DNA of 64,000 bases, from contig NZ_JQGC01000019.1 in NCBI RefSeq assembly GCF_000743575.1, forward strand, positions 44,662-108,661, in the 5' to 3' direction. Positions 17,934-26,288 of this stretch are shown piece after piece. The stretch comes from Devosia riboflavina. Lineage in GTDB: Bacteria > Pseudomonadota > Alphaproteobacteria > Rhizobiales > Devosiaceae. A program made the translations under genes and the position numbers. Positions within the stretch are counted from its first letter, which is position 1; every line of letters starts with the position of its first letter. Below the pieces are notes generated by a model, which was given only the letters and a program-made list of their open reading frames with translations, was not told the origin of the DNA and did not search any database.

Positions 17934-19964
17934 ATGGCGGACTATAAGGAGCTGTTGCGCCGAGCGATCTCGGCGCTGCCGGAGAACAACGGAGCTGCGC
18001 GACGCGCAGTTTATGAAAAGGCGCGCGCGGCCCTGGTCGGACAATTGCGGGCTATCCAGCCTCCTTTGCCTGCCCGCGAGATCACGCAGCACCGGCTCCA
18101 GCTCGAAGATTGTATCCGCCAGGTCGAACAGGAAGCGAGCGAAGCGGTCATCAGCCTCGGGCGCGACAACCTGTTTGCTGCGCGCCCGGCACCCGCCGCA
18201 GCGGCTCCCGCGGCCGCAGCGCCGCCTCCAGCAGCACCGATCCCGCGGGCGCCCGAACCGGCGCCCGTGGTGGAAGCCAAGCCCGTCATTGCCGAGCCTC
18301 TCCCGGCAGCCGTCGCCAAACCCGTCGAACCGCCCGCTCCCGTAGTGGTCGAGGCGGAAGCCGAGCCTGAATCGGACGAATTGCCGGCCGATGTCGTGCC
18401 GACCGAAGCGGTCGAGGAGGACGAAGGTCCGCTCTCGATCGAAGAGATCATCGGTCAGGCCGCGAGCGTCAGCGGCGCCCAGGTCGAACCCGTTGTGGCC
18501 CCCGTTCCGGCGCAGGACGAGGTCGCAGCCCCGCCGCCAGTGCACGCGGTGGTCGAGGAGATTACTCCGCCTCCCGTTTCGGCTCCGGTGCCGCTCAAGC
18601 GCCCCAGCATTCTGCCGCGCCGCGATGCCTCGGCTGCCGTCAGCACTGCCGCCAATGGCGGTTTTGGTGCCCAGCCGGTTTTGGCGCGCGTCGAGCCTTC
18701 CATCGGATCGAGTGCCGCCCTGGCCCGCCAGGCTGTGGTCGAGCCCGAAATCAGCGTCATCGAACCGCAGGTCGAAACAGCCCTTTCGAGCGTGCGCGAG
18801 GTTGAAGTCGAGCCCGACGAGACGCGCGAAGCCGAAGGCGCCATCGAACGGGCCATCGAAACGCTTGATCGCGAAGCCCGCGGCGAGCCGACCGAAATGT
18901 TGCCCGAGCGCGAAACCCGCGCGGCGCTCGACGAAACCCTTGTCGATGAAAACGCCGATTCCAACGCTTTTGACGCAGCCGATGGCGAACGGCGCTCCGG
19001 CGCGGGCATGACGATCTTCCTCATCGTCTTTGCGCTTCTCCTGGTTGGCGCCGGTGGCGCCGGCTTCTGGGCCTGGCGCGAAGGCTATGTCGATCTCGAC
19101 CAGATGTTCGGTCGGGCCGAACCGGCCGTGACCGAGACCGCCGAAGCTCCCGTGCCCACGACCCCGACGCTCGACGCTCCGGCGTCGCCCGATACCACGA
19201 CCGGTCCTGGCAATACGGCAACGACCACGACCAGCGAGCCGACCACGGCCATCGAAGGCATCGATCTCGACGAGCGGCTGGAGCCGACACCGGAAGCGGT
19301 GACCCCGAGCGGCACAGAAACAGTGCTGCCCTCGATCAATGGTGGTGAGAACAAGACCGAAGAACGTCTCTCCGGCGCCGATACCAGCATCGCCGCAACC
19401 AATGACCCCGCCAATAGTGTCGACCCGGCCGTGCTCGCCGGCAGCCAATCGCTGCTACTCGAGGCCTCGGCCGATGGCCGCACCGGTGCGGTGCCCTTCT
19501 CGGGCACGGTCGAATGGACCAAGGGCGAGGACGAATTGGGCCTGCCGACCCTTGTCGGCGAAGCCAGTATTCCGGCGCGCAACCTCAACGTCTCGGTGAC
19601 GATCCGCAAGAATGGCGATCCGAGCCTGCCGGCCAGCCACCTGATGGAAGTCAATTTCGACGTCAACGACACCTTTGTCGGCGGCGCGATTTCGAGCCTG
19701 CCGGGCGTGCTCCTGAAGAACGAGGAACTCGTGCCCGGCACGCCGCTGGTCGGCGCCTCGGCCCGCGTCATGGGCAATAGCTTCCTCTTCGCGCTCTCGG
19801 CTTCGCCAGACGACCAGACGACCAATTCGCAGCTTCTGGAATCGCGCCGCTGGCTCGACCTCGCCATCGTCTATGGCACAGGTCGCAATGCCATCCTGAC
19901 GCTCGAAAAGGATTCCGATGCGCAGGCGCTGTTCAACGAAGTGTTTGCTGCCTGGGCGCAGTGA
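17934..19964 (+). CDS. Large single-pass membrane protein of unknown function
   Basis: A 676-residue protein. Residues 1-65 form a conserved-looking helical domain (ADYKELLRRAISALPENNG). About 290 residues of Pro/Ala/Glu/Val-rich acidic linker follow, then one transmembrane segment at about 359-382 (TIFLIVFALLLVGAGGAGF). A Thr/Pro-rich stretch leads to a globular C-terminal domain of about 170 residues containing VGEASIPARNLNVSVTIRKN. The topology is probably cytosolic N-terminus and periplasmic C-terminus. I recall similar proteins next to purA in other Rhizobiales but know of no function. The linker is low-complexity, so the large antisense frame over it (17895-19448) is a shadow. Confidence 0.8.
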   Translation: MADYKELLRRAISALPENNGAARRAVYEKARAALVGQLRAIQPPLPAREITQHRLQLEDCIRQVEQEASEAVISLGRDNLFAARPAPAAAAPAAAAPPPAAPIPRAPEPAPVVEAKPVIAEPLPAAVAKPVEPPAPVVVEAEAEPESDELPADVVPTEAVEEDEGPLSIEEIIGQAASVSGAQVEPVVAPVPAQDEVAAPPPVHAVVEEITPPPVSAPVPLKRPSILPRRDASAAVSTAANGGFGAQPVLARVEPSIGSSAALARQAVVEPEISVIEPQVETALSSVREVEVEPDETREAEGAIERAIETLDREARGEPTEMLPERETRAALDETLVDENADSNAFDAADGERRSGAGMTIFLIVFALLLVGAGGAGFWAWREGYVDLDQMFGRAEPAVTETAEAPVPTTPTLDAPASPDTTTGPGNTATTTTSEPTTAIEGIDLDERLEPTPEAVTPSGTETVLPSINGGENKTEERLSGADTSIAATNDPANSVDPAVLAGSQSLLLEASADGRTGAVPFSGTVEWTKGEDELGLPTLVGEASIPARNLNVSVTIRKNGDPSLPASHLMEVNFDVNDTFVGGAISSLPGVLLKNEELVPGTPLVGASARVMGNSFLFALSASPDDQTTNSQLLESRRWLDLAIVYGTGRNAILTLEKDSDAQALFNEVFAAWAQ

Positions 19965-20603
19965 TCAGGCCGGCGTGAGCCGGCCTTCCGTCAGGCGATA
20001 GCGGCGCGCGGCAAGCGCCGCTATGTCGTCCTCGTGATGGCTCACAAGGATGGTGTGCCAACCTTCGCTTCTGGTCAGTTCGCCCACAAGCGCGCGGATG
20101 ACCTGCCGCGTTTCATCATCGAGCGCGGAGAAGGGTTCATCCAGCAGCAGGATTTCGCGGTGGCGCAGCAGCGTACGGGCCAGCGCCACGCGCTGCTTTT
20201 GTCCGCCTGAAAGGGTTGCCGCGGTCTGGTCGGCAATGCCTTCAAGCCCGACGCGCCGCAAAACATCGTCAACCCGCTGCCGGCTTTCCGCCTTGCCGCT
20301 CCCCCTGGGGAGACCGAGGGCGACATTTTCGCGGGCGCTGAGATGATCGAAGAGATTGTCCGATTGCAGCAGCAGCGAGAGTGGCCGCGTTTCGGGCGGC
20401 AGTGGCAGCAGATTGGTGCCATCGAGCGTCAGGGTGCCGTTCTTGGGCGTGAGAAAGCCGGCGATGAGATCGAACAATGTCGACTTGCCGGAGCCGCTTG
20501 CCCCCGAAATGGCTGTCACCGAACCGGCTTCGGCCTCGAAGGAAAAGTCATAGGTCTGCGTCGCTTTCCCATAGGCGAAGGCGAGGTGCTCAGCGCGGAG
20601 CAT
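19965..20603 (-). CDS. thiQ: Thiamine ABC transporter ATP-binding protein
   Basis: A 212-residue ATPase, the short ThiQ form. Walker A is GASGSGKST around residue 38, the signature LSGGQKQRVALART around 128 and Walker B EILLLDEPFSALDD around 150. The ATG at 20603 lies 14 bp inside thiP. It is last in the thiB-thiP-thiQ operon that imports thiamine and its phosphates and is controlled by the upstream TPP riboswitch. Confidence 0.93.
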   Translation of the reverse strand: MLRAEHLAFAYGKATQTYDFSFEAEAGSVTAISGASGSGKSTLFDLIAGFLTPKNGTLTLDGTNLLPLPPETRPLSLLLQSDNLFDHLSARENVALGLPRGSGKAESRQRVDDVLRRVGLEGIADQTAATLSGGQKQRVALARTLLRHREILLLDEPFSALDDETRQVIRALVGELTRSEGWHTILVSHHEDDIAALAARRYRLTEGRLTPA

Positions 20604-22185
20604 GGGCGATCCTTTCAAAGAGGCGGGGCAGGCCGACAAAGGCAATGATAGTGCCCACCAGCAGGATGGCGGCGATGGCCGCGGCATCATTGCTGCGATA
20701 GGCGCCGAGAGCGCGGAACATCATCAGTGGCAGGGTCTGGAAATCCTGCGTACCGAAGAGGGCAATGACGCCGAGATCGCCAAGCGAAAAGCAGAAGGCG
20801 AGGGCGAGCATGAGCCCGATATCTTTCCCGAGCAGCGGGTATTCCACCCGCCAGAACTGTTGCCAGCCCGAAAGCCCCAACGAGCGGATGAGTTTTCCAC
20901 GCGCCCGTACCATCGCATCGAGCGGTGGTCCGAGCGTTGCTACGGCAAAGGGCAGCGCGAGAAGGCTATTGGCGATGATGACCACCACGGGCGCCGCTTG
21001 CGCCGGAGCAAGCCCGAGATTGCGCACGATCAGGAAGAAGCCCAGCGAGAGAACGACAGCCGGCACGGCGAGATAGGCAAAGCTGGGCGTCCCCAACAGA
21101 ATGCGCACCGGCCTTTTGCCGCTCGCCGCGCGGCCCAGCGTCAAAGCGAGGGCGAGCAACAGCGTCAGGATGGCCGAGGCGCTGCCGATGATGAGGCTCG
21201 TTGTCAGCGACCACCAGAAGGTCGATTGTGCTAGCACCCGACCGAAGCCGGAAACCACGCCGTCAATCAATACCGACAGGAGCGGCAGTGCAAAGCCGAC
21301 CGTGGCCAGCAGCAGCACCAGCCATTGCAGCGCCTGCGCGGGGAGGGCGTCGCGCCAGCTCGGCGCAACCGAACGGCCATGCACGCTGACAACGGGCGTG
21401 CTGGCCGAAGCGAGGAGAATGACCACGGCGCAGACCGCAATCTGGGTCAGCGCCAGCCGCACCGCGCCAACGAGATCGAAATCGAGCCGCACGGCGGAAT
21501 AGATGGCAACTTCCAGCGTCTGATTGGCCGGCCCGCCGCCGAGCAGCAGCACGATCGGGAAGCTGGTGAACGCCAGCAGAAAGATGATGGCGCCAAGTCC
21601 CGGCAGGCTCGAGCGTATGGCTGGCCAGTCGATCAGCGCAAAACGCTGTGTCGCCGAGAGTGCCAGGGATTGCCCGACCTTCAGCCGCGTTGCCGGAATG
21701 GCATCGAGTCGCGCGAGGAGGATACGGGCGGCAAAGGCGCCATCGAGAATGACGTGGGCGAGCAGGATGCCCGAAAGCCCGAAGGCCGGATTGCCGAGCG
21801 AAAAACCGAACAGCGCCTCGCTCGTCTGATTGATCCAGCCATTGCGCCCCCAGATGGAGAGGAGTCCGAAGGCGACCACCATGCCCGGCGTAACAATGGC
21901 CGCGGCAAAGAGGCCGACGACGAGATCGCGTCCCGGAAAGCGCAAGCGGTTCAGCGCCCAGGCGAGTGCCGTGCCGACAGCGAGAGACAGCACGGTCGTC
22001 AGGCCGGCCTGAATGGCGGTCATGCGCAGCAGATGGAAAATGTCGACCCGCGAGGCGCTACTTGGTTCAGTCGCGGCGTCGAGAATGGCCCAGAGCACGG
22101 CCGCGATCAGGCCGGCAATGGCAATGGCGAGAACGCCTGAAACAGCGATGCGGGCAGGGCGGGGGGGAAGCAATTCAGCCGACAT
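20590..22185 (-). CDS. thiP: Thiamine/TPP ABC transporter permease
   Basis: A 531-residue inner-membrane protein with about twelve hydrophobic helices and two permease domains in tandem, the double-length arrangement typical of ThiP. Each half has an EAA-like loop, near SLALSATQRFALIDWPAIR and LGLSGWQQFWRVEYP. The ATG at 22185 starts MSAELLPPRPAR; the frame is open to 22455 but that runs through a repeat and into thiB. A 125-bp palindromic repeat separates it from thiB. Confidence 0.93.
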   Translation of the reverse strand: MSAELLPPRPARIAVSGVLAIAIAGLIAAVLWAILDAATEPSSASRVDIFHLLRMTAIQAGLTTVLSLAVGTALAWALNRLRFPGRDLVVGLFAAAIVTPGMVVAFGLLSIWGRNGWINQTSEALFGFSLGNPAFGLSGILLAHVILDGAFAARILLARLDAIPATRLKVGQSLALSATQRFALIDWPAIRSSLPGLGAIIFLLAFTSFPIVLLLGGGPANQTLEVAIYSAVRLDFDLVGAVRLALTQIAVCAVVILLASASTPVVSVHGRSVAPSWRDALPAQALQWLVLLLATVGFALPLLSVLIDGVVSGFGRVLAQSTFWWSLTTSLIIGSASAILTLLLALALTLGRAASGKRPVRILLGTPSFAYLAVPAVVLSLGFFLIVRNLGLAPAQAAPVVVIIANSLLALPFAVATLGPPLDAMVRARGKLIRSLGLSGWQQFWRVEYPLLGKDIGLMLALAFCFSLGDLGVIALFGTQDFQTLPLMMFRALGAYRSNDAAAIAAILLVGTIIAFVGLPRLFERIAHAPR

Positions 22186-22189
22186 AAGT

Positions 22190-22314
22190 ACCCCCACCCT
22201 TGATCCCTCCCCACAAGGGGGAGGGAGACCCTGGAGCCGAAGGCCGGCGCAATGACATAAGCAAGCGCGGGCGCACCTCCCTCCCCCTTGTGGGGAGGGA
22301 ATGAGGGTGGGGGT
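22190..22314. repeat. Large inverted intergenic repeat, copy 1
   Basis: The left arm (22190-22228) and right arm (22275-22314) are near-perfect inverted copies containing CCCTCCCCACAAGGGGGAGG, around a core of about 46 bp. The right arm ends in GAGGGTGGGGGT and the left begins ACCCCCACCCT. A second copy in the opposite orientation is at 62152-62259. It sits inside the thiB-thiP operon, so the RNA would form a long hairpin between the two reading frames. Confidence 0.9.
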
Positions 22315-22321
22315 ATTCACG

Positions 22322-23326
22322 TTACTGCACCGCCGCCAGCATCTCGTCGATCCAGGCCGAGGAGTTAGCCAGAATATCCTCATCACTGAGCTGCAGCGTC
22401 TTTTCAGGCTGCGGCAGGCCGGCAAAGGCCGGATTGAGGTCAGCCCCGAGATCAACCACCGGGAACATCCAGTTGGTCGTCGGGATGATCTTCTGGCCCT
22501 CGGGCGAAGCGAACCAGGCCAAAAATTGCTTGGCCAGTTCCTGCTGATCCGAAGATTTCAGGACGCCAGCCACTTCGATCTGCGGGTAATGACCCTCTTC
22601 GAACAGCGCCGCCTTGATGGTTTCATCCTTGTCTTCGATGATGTGATAGGCGGGCGAGGTCGTATAGGAGAGCGCCATATCGGCCTCGCCATCGAGGAAG
22701 AGCGAGTAGCTCTCGCTCCATTCGCGCGTCACCGTGAGAATATGCGGCTTGAGGCCTGCCCAGATTTCGGAGGCGCGATCGCCATAGGCCGCCTTGATCC
22801 AGAGCACGAGGCCAAGGCCCGGGGTTGCCGAACGCGGGTCCTGCACCACGATCTTGAAGTCTTCCGGCATGGCAATCAGCTCTTCGAACGACTTTGGCGG
22901 CGTTGCCGTCCGGTCCGTGTCGTACATGAAGGCAAAGTGCGAATAGTCGAAGGGCACGAATTGCGCGTCGGTCCAGGCTTCCGGCAGCGCCAGATTGTCG
23001 AGCGTCAGGCCATGATCGGCAAAAAGCCCCGTGGCGCGGGCTTCCCCGGCAATGGCGGTATCGAGCCCAACGATAAGATCGGCTTCCGTCGTCGCGCCTT
23101 CGAGCTGCACGCGGCGCAGCGTGCCAATCGAGGAGTCGGCAGCGACCCAGTTGAGCTTGCAGTTGCAGATCGGCTCGAACGCGGCCGAAAGCTGCGGGCC
23201 GGGGCCCCATTCGGCGGCAAAGCCGTCATAGGTATAGATGGTGAGCGTGGGCACGTCCTGCGCCTGCGCAGAAACAGCAGACAATCCAATAAGGACCGCA
23301 AGCGCCATGGAGACGGATTTGACCAT
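22322..23326 (-). CDS. thiB: Thiamine ABC transporter substrate-binding protein
   Basis: A 334-residue periplasmic thiamine/TPP receptor. The N-terminus is a signal peptide (hydrophobic residues 5-20, cleavage region AQAQD). The mature protein begins with LTIYTYDGFAAEWGPG, the hallmark of ThiB/TbpA, and has the central VVQDPRSATPGLG. It is first in the operon behind the TPP riboswitch. Alternative start codon M7 would still leave a signal peptide. Confidence 0.95.
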   Translation of the reverse strand: MVKSVSMALAVLIGLSAVSAQAQDVPTLTIYTYDGFAAEWGPGPQLSAAFEPICNCKLNWVAADSSIGTLRRVQLEGATTEADLIVGLDTAIAGEARATGLFADHGLTLDNLALPEAWTDAQFVPFDYSHFAFMYDTDRTATPPKSFEELIAMPEDFKIVVQDPRSATPGLGLVLWIKAAYGDRASEIWAGLKPHILTVTREWSESYSLFLDGEADMALSYTTSPAYHIIEDKDETIKAALFEEGHYPQIEVAGVLKSSDQQELAKQFLAWFASPEGQKIIPTTNWMFPVVDLGADLNPAFAGLPQPEKTLQLSDEDILANSSAWIDEMLAAVQ

Positions 23327-23407
23327 TTGGTCATCCCTTCAACGGTTGCGGCCATGGGAGAAGGGCATGTGTCAATGGGAAGAGCACGAAAAGGCGCTCT
23401 TGCCATC

Positions 23408-23492
23408 TCGAACTTCCTCCGCCAGCATGACCTGGTTCAGGTTCAATGGGTAACTCTCAGCTCCGGCTTGCATCCGGAACACCCCAGCGAGA
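23408..23492 (-). ncRNA. TPP riboswitch (THI element) of thiBPQ
   Basis: Read on the minus strand, the aptamer core is clear: GGGGTG at its start, a GGATGCAAGCC hairpin, CTGAGA (23460-23455), ACCC, TTGAACCTGAACCAGGT and ATGCTGGCGGAGGAAGTTC. These are the conserved pyrimidine- and pyrophosphate-sensing elements of THI boxes. A weaker hairpin AAGAGC/GCTCTT (23380-23401) lies between aptamer and thiB. No U-run follows it, so translational control or an unseen terminator is possible. TPP binding should repress the importer. Confidence 0.95.
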
Positions 23493-23523
23493 CGGGTCGG
23501 ACCTTATTGAGAGAAATGTGACA

Positions 23524-24207
23524 GTGCAAGTGACTTCAGAACGCAGCCCGGAAGCGCTGCCGCTGGTCTTCGCGTCCCCCCTCGCCATTGTCGGCGGGGG
23601 CACGGTAGACGGGGCTTTGCTGCGTGAATTGGCCGAAAAGGGCGTGGCCCTTGTCGGGGCCGATGGCGGTGCAGATACGATCGACGCAGCCGGACTTTTG
23701 CCCGATGCCGTGATCGGCGATCTCGATTCCCTGACGAATCGCGCCGCCTGGGAGAGCCGCACCCGCGTCATCCATATCCCCGAACAGATCACCACCGATT
23801 TCCAGAAGGCGCTCTATTCGACCGAGGCGCCGGTCACCCTCGCGCTGGGCATGACCGGCAAGCGTCTCGACCACACGCTCGCCGCCCTCAGCGCCGTGCT
23901 GCAATATGCCCCGACAAGGCGCCTCATGCTCGTCGACGAGGTCGATGTCGCCCTCGCCGTCACCGGTTGCGTCTCATTCGAGGCAGGAAAACGCGAGCGC
24001 GTTTCCATCCACCCGCTCGCCCCCATCCGCTTCGTCCGCTCTTCGGGACTTTTCTACCCCATGGATGGCCTGCTACTCGAACCCGGCGGCCTCATCGGTA
24101 CCTCCAACGAAGGCGTCGGCGCCCGCGTGGAAGTGGAACCGGAGGACGAAACCCCCTGGCTTCTTATTCTTGGCAAGGAGCGGCTCTGGGATCTGGTCGC
24201 CGCCTAA
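23524..24207 (+). CDS. thiN: Thiamine pyrophosphokinase
   Basis: Transfers pyrophosphate from ATP to thiamine, making TPP. It shows ADGGADTIDAAG, GDLDSL around residue 55, the substrate motif TTDFQKAL around 85 and LGMTGKRLDHTLAAL around 100, then the C-terminal TPK binding domain with the late GTSNEGVG. No ATG fits: the frame opens at 23446, but that would translate the riboswitch complement. I place a GTG start at 23524, 7 bp after GAGAGAAA; GTG at 23518 or 23530 are alternatives. About 227 residues. It is divergent from thiBPQ, so import and activation of thiamine sit side by side. Confidence 0.88.
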   Translation: MQVTSERSPEALPLVFASPLAIVGGGTVDGALLRELAEKGVALVGADGGADTIDAAGLLPDAVIGDLDSLTNRAAWESRTRVIHIPEQITTDFQKALYSTEAPVTLALGMTGKRLDHTLAALSAVLQYAPTRRLMLVDEVDVALAVTGCVSFEAGKRERVSIHPLAPIRFVRSSGLFYPMDGLLLEPGGLIGTSNEGVGARVEVEPEDETPWLLILGKERLWDLVAA

Positions 24208-24243
24208 AACAAAAACTCCCGCGTCTCTTTCGAAACGCGGGAG
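24206..24243 (-). terminator. Rho-independent terminator of rpoH
   Basis: A 9-bp stem CTCCCGCGT/ACGCGGGAG (24216-24224 with 24235-24243) is followed on the minus strand by TTTTTGTTTT. It lies between the convergent pyrophosphokinase and rpoH genes. On the + strand there is no T-run after the stem. Confidence 0.9.
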
Positions 24244-24267
24244 CCATATCTTCAATCGCTAATGCGC

Positions 24268-25137
24268 CTAGTGTGCTTGCGCAGCCTGCTGCACGGCTTC
24301 CTGCACCTTTTCGAAGGCACGGACTTCGATCTGCCGGATGCGCTCGCGGCTGACGTCGTATTGCTGGGCCAGTTCTTCGAGCGTCGCGGGATTATCCTGC
24401 AGGCGGCGGGCCTGGAAGATGGCGCGTTCGCGTTCGTTGAGCACGTCCATGGCCTGATTGAGCAGGGTCATGCGCTCGTCGAATTCCTGGGTTTCACCCA
24501 GGCTCGTTTCCTGGTCCGGCGTGTCGTCGACCAGCCAGTCCTGCCATTCCGACGATCCCTCATCCGCCCGCATGGGCGAGTTGAGCGAAGCGTCACCGGA
24601 CAGACGCGCATTCATCGACACCACGTCGTCTTCGGTGACGTTGAGCGTCGTCGCGATCTGCTTGATCTGGTCCGGATGGAGGCTTCCATCGTCCAGGGCC
24701 GCGATCTGTCCCTTGACCTTGCGCAGGTTGAAGAACAGGCGCTTCTGGGCGGCGGTGGTGCCGATCTTTACGAGGCTCCACGAACGCAGCACATATTCCT
24801 GGATGGCGGCCCTGATCCACCACATGGCGTAGGTCGCGAGCCTAAAGCCCTTTTCGGGCTCGAAGCGCTTGACCGCATGCATGAGGCCGACATTGCCTTC
24901 GGAGATGACTTCAGAGATCGGCAGGCCATAGCCACGATAACCCATGGCGATCTTGGCGACGAGGCGCAGGTGGCTGGTGATCAGCTTCTGGGCCGCGCCT
25001 GGATCGGCATGTTCCTTGTAGCGCTTGGCGAGCATATATTCTTCATCCGGTTCCAACATGGGGAACTTGCGGATTTCCTGCAGATAGCGGCTAAGGCCGC
25101 CTTCCGAGGAGAGGACGGGCAAATTGGTTTGGGCCAT
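24268..25137 (-). CDS. rpoH: RNA polymerase sigma factor RpoH (heat shock sigma-32)
   Basis: A 289-residue sigma-70 family factor for heat-shock promoters. Region 2 shows LVAKIAMGYRGYGLPISEVISEGN and ATYAMWWIRAAIQEYVL. The RpoH-box-like QKRLFFNLRK follows at about residue 128, and region 4 has NERERAIFQARRL and VSRERIRQIEVRAFEK. The ATG at 25137 begins MAQTNLPVLSS; upstream in-frame codons are not conserved-looking. Rhizobiales often have two rpoH copies; only one is in this window. Confidence 0.96.
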   Translation of the reverse strand: MAQTNLPVLSSEGGLSRYLQEIRKFPMLEPDEEYMLAKRYKEHADPGAAQKLITSHLRLVAKIAMGYRGYGLPISEVISEGNVGLMHAVKRFEPEKGFRLATYAMWWIRAAIQEYVLRSWSLVKIGTTAAQKRLFFNLRKVKGQIAALDDGSLHPDQIKQIATTLNVTEDDVVSMNARLSGDASLNSPMRADEGSSEWQDWLVDDTPDQETSLGETQEFDERMTLLNQAMDVLNERERAIFQARRLQDNPATLEELAQQYDVSRERIRQIEVRAFEKVQEAVQQAAQAH

Positions 25138-25217
25138 GGACGCACCCCCTTTCGTATCCCCCGCATTGCGCGGGCGGAAGAATCTCCCCCTGTCCATACG
25201 GCACAGGCGAAGACGCA

Positions 25218-25234
25218 CCGCCTAATATAGGCGG
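25218..25234. other. Palindrome in the rpoH upstream region
   Basis: The 7-bp inverted repeat CCGCCTA/TAGGCGG with a 3-bp centre lies about 80 bp upstream of the rpoH start. It could be an operator or a leader hairpin (heat-sensitive leaders are known for rpoH genes), but no ROSE or FourU consensus is visible. The rest of 25138-25373 shows nothing else I can name. Confidence 0.4.
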
Positions 25235-25373
25235 CAGTTTGGCGAATTTAAGAGGCCGACACGCAAGATGACATTACAATTTCGACAGGATGCCTTGCTC
25301 CCTGCGCAAGCCGGTTTCTTAATATACGATCCAAGGGAGCTTCCGGTTCTCTCAACTTCGTGTGAGGGCGGGG

Positions 25374-26207
25374 CTAGAATACCAGGCGTTCGGCGAGGCG
25401 TTGCGGCACGCCGGGATCGTGAGCGGGCAGCAATAGGGTCGGTTCGGCCGCGCAGAACTCTTTGATGGCGCGCAGCGTCCGGCGGGACAAGGCGGGGTCG
25501 AAGGTGACGCCATCGGGCCGCTCTGCCCTCAAGTCGGCCTCGGCATAGGTGGCGTCGCCTGCGAGGAAATAGACGAGATCAGGCGTCCGCACGATCACCG
25601 AGGCGTGGCCCGTGGCGTGGCCGGGCGTCGGCACCAGGGCGATGCTGCCGTCCCTGGTGATCGGGTAGGAGGCGGCAAAGGGGCCGATGGCCGGGCCGGT
25701 GAAGTCGATCAGCTCGGGCCGCAGCCAGATCGGCCAGCGTTGCGGCAGGCAGCCCGCCATCTTGCCCGAGAACCCGCGCGAGGCCTGCCAGCTTTCGCGT
25801 GTCACCAAGATACGGTTATGCGGGAAATGATCGAGCCCGCCGGTATGATCGTGATGCATATGGGTGAGAATGACGGCGGCAATATCGCGCGCCGGATCGA
25901 TCCCCATGGCGCTGAGCCGCGGGCCGATTTCTTCGGCCGGCGCCACCTTGATTTGCACCTGCTTGAAGAACGGATTCCAGTCCGGCAGATAGCCCGGCAC
26001 CGAATTGCGCCAGGTGTCGCCCGTGTCGACCAGGAACCGGCCTTCGGGATGCTCGATGAGATAGGCGAAGATCGGCATGGGCTCGACCCAGTTGTGGTCG
26101 CGAAAGATATCGATCTTGCGACCGATGCCGCTCCTCCCTTCGCGCCCCAATCGCTGCGCCGTCTTCATCCGGGCCTTGCCCGTTTCAATTGCCGTCACCG
26201 TGATCAT
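25374..26207 (-). CDS. Metallo-beta-lactamase fold hydrolase, AHL-lactonase-like
   Basis: A 277-residue cytosolic zinc hydrolase. The metal motif HxHxDH appears as LTHMHHDHTGG around residue 117, with further ligands in TPGHATGHAS around 195 and in LAGDATYAE around 217. The general layout (FLVDTGDTW early, LLLPAHDPG at the end) matches lactonases of the AiiA/AttM type, so acyl-homoserine-lactone cleavage is possible but not shown. It is divergent from a TetR gene, and twin palindromes fill the gap, so substrate-induced expression is likely. Confidence 0.85.
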   Translation of the reverse strand: MITVTAIETGKARMKTAQRLGREGRSGIGRKIDIFRDHNWVEPMPIFAYLIEHPEGRFLVDTGDTWRNSVPGYLPDWNPFFKQVQIKVAPAEEIGPRLSAMGIDPARDIAAVILTHMHHDHTGGLDHFPHNRILVTRESWQASRGFSGKMAGCLPQRWPIWLRPELIDFTGPAIGPFAASYPITRDGSIALVPTPGHATGHASVIVRTPDLVYFLAGDATYAEADLRAERPDGVTFDPALSRRTLRAIKEFCAAEPTLLLPAHDPGVPQRLAERLVF

Positions 26208-26221
26208 TTTCGCACCATAAA

Positions 26222-26275
26222 AGAACGATCGTTCTATATATCGCGAAAGCTGACTTGTAAAGAACGATCGTTCTT
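26222..26275. promoter_or_regulatory. Twin TetR-type operators
   Basis: Two perfect palindromes AGAACGATCGTTCT occur at 26222-26235 and 26261-26274, the second extending to AAGAACGATCGTTCTT. Their centres are 39 bp apart in the 81-bp gap between the hydrolase and TetR genes. Binding by the adjacent TetR protein is inferred from symmetry, identity and position. Confidence 0.8.
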
Positions 26276-26288
26276 TTTATAAGGCGCC

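Noticed and set aside
17895..19448. A 517-codon open frame antisense to the large membrane protein
   Set aside because: It mirrors the Ala/Pro/Glu-rich linker in high-GC DNA, has Gly/Arg/Asp-rich low-complexity translation, no family motifs, and the sense frame has a start signal and domain structure.
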